Positions 54,185 through 56,825 of a stretch of 56,825 nt of DNA are shown piece by piece; position 1 is the first letter of the stretch, and every line of letters starts with the position of its first letter. This DNA is from Rhodoferax sp. U2-2l (GTDB taxonomy: Bacteria > Pseudomonadota > Gammaproteobacteria > Burkholderiales > Burkholderiaceae_C): the NCBI RefSeq assembly GCF_020594515.1, contig NZ_JAJCTH010000023.1, positions 1 through 56,825 of the forward strand, given 5' to 3'. Position numbers and translations under genes: made by a program. Below the pieces are notes generated by a model, which saw nothing but the letters and a program-made list of their open reading frames with translations, was not told the DNA's origin and searched no databases.

Positions 54185-56025
54185 TAGGCGTTGCCACGCA
54201 CGTCAAATTCAACCTTCCAGCGCTCGTCGCCCTGGGTGGCCACGGCGGTGAGTTCCAGCGTGCCGGTCTCAGAGGCCACGGCGCGCAGCCTCACCTGCAC
54301 GATTTCGCCGACTCGGCGGCCTTCGGCGGGCAGGGTGGCCTGAATTTCGCCCAGCTCCTGCAGCTCATCAGGTTGCCAGAATTCCAGCAGAGTGCCGATC
54401 TGGTCCTGCCGCCGCACCGACGAGCCAAAAAAGCGCAGGTGCACCGGCTCGCCCACCACCAGGCCAAATTCCTGCGCCAGCAAGTCGGTCTCGATACCTT
54501 CTTCCATGCCAAACGGTGCCACACACAGGGCTTGCACCGGCGGCTCCATGCCGGGGATGGCGGGCATGCTTGACTCGACCGCCACGTAATAGGCGCGGGC
54601 CGTGCCGCCGCGAATGCGCACGCCCTGGCCGCGGCGCATATAGCCGTAGTAGGCGGCGCCGCGCGCCACAGCCAGGTCCATGTCGGCCCCGGCCAGTTCG
54701 CGCGCCGGTTCGGCGTGTTCGCCGGCGAGCCAACCGTTGAGCGTGCCCAGGGTGCGCTCTGACAGGATGGTCGACTTGAACACGCCGCCATTGAACAGCA
54801 CGGCGGTGGGGTGCAGAAAGCTGGCGTTGGTGTCCACCTGCCCGGCAAAACCTTCCAGTTCAGCCGTGGCCCCGGCTTGCCGACCCAGCAGCGCCGCCAG
54901 GTGGCGCGTGACGCCCGCGTCCTGCGCATAGGGCAGGCCAAGCTGCGTCAAGCCGCCGCGGGTGCGGCTGGCCGGGCGGGTGGCGGCGTCGACCTGCGGG
55001 AAGAAGCCTTCGAGGATGGTGGCGCGCACTTCTGCCTGCGTCAGTTCGGTGCGGAGGGCGCCGCCAATCAGCTTGGCGCCACGGCTGGGCACCACGATGG
55101 ATTGCGCCTCCAGAGCGGCGTCGCTCAGCAGGTTTTCTTTGGCGCTGCGACAGGCGTAGGTGAGTGCGCGCATTTGCCAGGGGTCCAGCGTTTTGCCGTC
55201 TGCGGCCAGTTTGCGGGCCACCACATGCGCCAGCGTCAGGTCCATGTTGTCGCCGCCGAGCAGGATGTGGTCACCCACGGCCACGCGGTGCAGCTCCAGC
55301 TGGCCTTCGCGCTCCAGCACGGCGATCAACGAGAAGTCGCTGGTGCCGCCGCCCACGTCAACCACCAAGATGATGTCGCCCGGTTTGACCTGTTTGCGCC
55401 AGCCGCCGCCGCTGCCCTGAATCCAGTTGTAGAGCGCGGCTTGCGGTTCTTCCAGCAGGGTCAGGTTCTGGTAACCGGCGGCGCGGGCAGCCTCGGCGGT
55501 GAGTTCGCGCGCAGCGGGGTCGAACGAGGCGGGGATGGTGACGGTCACGTCCTGCTGGTCAAACGGCGCTTCGGGGTGGGCCTGGTCCCAGGCCTGGCGC
55601 AGGTGCGCCAGGTAACGGGTGGAGGCTTCCAGCGGCGAGATGCGGGCCACTTCGGGCGGTGCGTCAAACGGCAAAATGCCGGCGCGCCGGTCCACGCCGG
55701 GGTGGCAGAGCCAGCTTTTGGCGCTGGACACGAGCCGGATCGGGGTGAGCGCGCCCCGGCTGCGCGCCAATTCGCCCACCGCAAAGCCTTGCGTGCTGGA
55801 CCAGGGCAGGCTCAGGTCACCGTCGGCCAGCTCGGCCTCATGTGGCAGGTACAAAAACGAGGGCAGCAAAGGCAGCGATTCGACCGCGCCGGGGGCGCTG
55901 AGCTGGGGGATGTCGAGCACGCCGTATGTGGTTTTTTCGCCATCGCTGGCGCCAATGTCCACAAAGGCCAGCGCGCAGTGGGTGGTGCCGAGGTCGATGC
56001 CAATCGAGAACAGTGGCGCGCTCAC
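54184..56025 (-). CDS. Second Hsp70-family protein
   Basis: A 613-residue divergent Hsp70 paralogous to its neighbour. It shows FSIGIDLGTTHCALAFVDI, NLTLLEEPQAALYNW, IILVVDVGGGTSDFSLIAV, LLGGDNMDLTLAHVVARKL and FNGGVFKSTILSERT. The C-terminal region after about 480 is beta-rich and lacks the DnaK lid and the long helical extension of the 960-residue partner. It overlaps the DUF2760 gene by four bases and the larger Hsp70 by one, so the three are translated as a unit. Confidence 0.87.
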   Translation of the reverse strand: MSAPLFSIGIDLGTTHCALAFVDIGASDGEKTTYGVLDIPQLSAPGAVESLPLLPSFLYLPHEAELADGDLSLPWSSTQGFAVGELARSRGALTPIRLVSSAKSWLCHPGVDRRAGILPFDAPPEVARISPLEASTRYLAHLRQAWDQAHPEAPFDQQDVTVTIPASFDPAARELTAEAARAAGYQNLTLLEEPQAALYNWIQGSGGGWRKQVKPGDIILVVDVGGGTSDFSLIAVLEREGQLELHRVAVGDHILLGGDNMDLTLAHVVARKLAADGKTLDPWQMRALTYACRSAKENLLSDAALEAQSIVVPSRGAKLIGGALRTELTQAEVRATILEGFFPQVDAATRPASRTRGGLTQLGLPYAQDAGVTRHLAALLGRQAGATAELEGFAGQVDTNASFLHPTAVLFNGGVFKSTILSERTLGTLNGWLAGEHAEPARELAGADMDLAVARGAAYYGYMRRGQGVRIRGGTARAYYVAVESSMPAIPGMEPPVQALCVAPFGMEEGIETDLLAQEFGLVVGEPVHLRFFGSSVRRQDQIGTLLEFWQPDELQELGEIQATLPAEGRRVGEIVQVRLRAVASETGTLELTAVATQGDERWKVEFDVRGNA

Positions 56026-56549
56026 AGTTCCACCTCGGCTTGTGCCAGCACGGTCACGTCATGGCTGGGGGTGAGTTTGGGCAGGCGTGTCTCAGTGGCG
56101 CGCCAGCCGCGGTGGCTCAGGCTGCCTTTGAACGGGGCCTGGCCGACCACGTTGCCCGTCAGGCGGATGGCGCTGGCGTCAAAACCTTCAGGCAGCGTGA
56201 TGCGGCTGCCTTCGGCTTCGGCGCGCACCGGCGCAATGGTGAAGTGGTCGCGCAGCACTTTGCAGCAGCCTTCGTGCACCACGCGGGCGGCGCCGCCAAT
56301 GTCGGCGTCGCTGTAGCTGCTGAGGTCTTCTTGCGTGAAGTCGATCAGGCGCGCTTCTTTTTGCAGCAGGCCCAGCAGTTGCAGGGCGGCGTCGGGCGTG
56401 GCCTCCCGCAGCACCACGGCTGCGGACTGGGCAGGTTGGGCAGCGACCGGGGGCGGCATGTTGCCGAACAAAACCTGGAAAAACGCACTGAAGGCCAGCG
56501 GTATGCGTTGAAAAAATGAGGGCTTGGCTTGGGGTGTGGGTTCGGTCAT
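56022..56549 (-). CDS. DUF2760 family protein
   Basis: A 175-residue protein whose middle matches the DUF2760 pattern: ALQLLGLLQKEARLIDFTQEDLSSYSDADIGGAARVVHEGCCKVL, then LPEGFDASAIRLTGNVVGQAPFKGSLSHRGWRA. The first 40 residues contain one hydrophobic stretch (RIPLAFSAFFQVLFGNM) that may touch the membrane. Function is unknown. It is the first gene of the DUF2760-Hsp70-Hsp70 unit, and its tight coupling suggests a dedicated cofactor or anchor. The 276 bases after it to the window end hold no gene I can support. Confidence 0.82.
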   Translation of the reverse strand: MTEPTPQAKPSFFQRIPLAFSAFFQVLFGNMPPPVAAQPAQSAAVVLREATPDAALQLLGLLQKEARLIDFTQEDLSSYSDADIGGAARVVHEGCCKVLRDHFTIAPVRAEAEGSRITLPEGFDASAIRLTGNVVGQAPFKGSLSHRGWRATETRLPKLTPSHDVTVLAQAEVEL

Positions 56550-56825
56550 GGGGTGTTCCTGAGGGCGTCGGCTTTGGCCGAGCGAGATGGGGGGAGAGCG
56601 GTGCGTTGGTCAAATTTTAAAGGGCAAGCCTGCGCAGGTGCATAGAGCGTGCCAACGGTGCAGCATAGGAACAGACGATGTCCAGGGTGTGGAGGGCCGG
56701 GTTAGCGAAGTAATCGGCCCGCCTGCGCCGCAAATCGTTCCGAAGAAACACGTGGCGCGGGCGTTGCAAATGTGGCAAGGTGGAGCGTGGCACAGGCAAA
56801 GACCGGTGTAGCAATGGTGCATATT

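Noticed and set aside
51302..56025. Ordinary dnaK/hscA locus
   Set aside because: Both proteins diverge strongly from DnaK and HscA in size and C-terminal parts, and no dnaJ, grpE, hscB or fdx gene adjoins.
56610..56822. Two overlapping minus-strand frames at the right edge
   Set aside because: No similarity recognised and no ribosome site; treated as non-coding.

Overview
The window (GC-rich throughout, roughly 60% or more) looks like chromosomal DNA of a betaproteobacterium of the order Burkholderiales, most probably family Comamonadaceae and Rhodoferax-like. This is inferred from protein style, from the linkage of rpsT, murJ and sirB1, from the cytochrome-c nitric oxide reductase cluster and from G/C-rich palindromic repeats seen in that family. 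No rRNA, tRNA or CRISPR array was seen.

Layout. 1-126: edge of an IS3-type insertion sequence, then a strong terminator. 227-12400: mostly housekeeping genes (rpsT, murJ, sirB1, an envelope LprI-MliC-META fusion, purM, an AI-2E family permease, hda, a HAD phosphatase, pcnB, folK) followed by a chemoreceptor. 12404-18849: a RidA protein, a bacteriohemerythrin and, divergently, a four-gene 2-oxoacid oxidoreductase with a GltD/ferredoxin fusion subunit, plus a universal stress protein. Two FNR-type boxes lie in the divergent promoter region. 18875-21141: a polar amino-acid ABC transporter. 21434-21851: remains of a hybrid sensor kinase. 21909-24815: B12-dependent ribonucleotide reductase nrdJ with two NrdR-like boxes upstream.

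25049-36584 is a nitric-oxide and molybdenum-cofactor block: norC-norB-norQ-(4Fe-4S membrane protein)-norD-dnr-sirB2 on the minus strand, nnrS divergent from norC, then moaA-mobA-moeA. The norC/nnrS control region carries a perfect 21-bp inverted repeat whose arms are each an FNR/DNR-like dyad. Each dyad sits 41.5 bp from a start point predicted by a good -10 element, one for each direction.

36799-56549 is more accessory: a GlxA-type regulator divergent from an exported metallo-beta-lactamase-fold protein, adenosine deaminase, a protein of three tandem RidA domains, a cadR/cadA/MFS metal-resistance module with a clear MerR-type operator, a lone OLD-family ATPase/TOPRIM nuclease (a possible phage-defence gene), a diguanylate cyclase, a two-gene orphan operon, and a translationally coupled DUF2760-Hsp70-Hsp70 operon.

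Together the genes suggest a facultatively anaerobic, respiratory organism that reduces nitric oxide, makes molybdopterin enzymes, oxidises a 2-oxoacid under low oxygen and keeps an oxygen-independent ribonucleotide reductase. The strongest structural oddities are the nested nor/nnrS control region, a family repeat inserted in frame inside the cysteine motif of the nor-cluster iron-sulfur protein, the triple-RidA protein, and the paired Hsp70 operon without visible co-chaperones.
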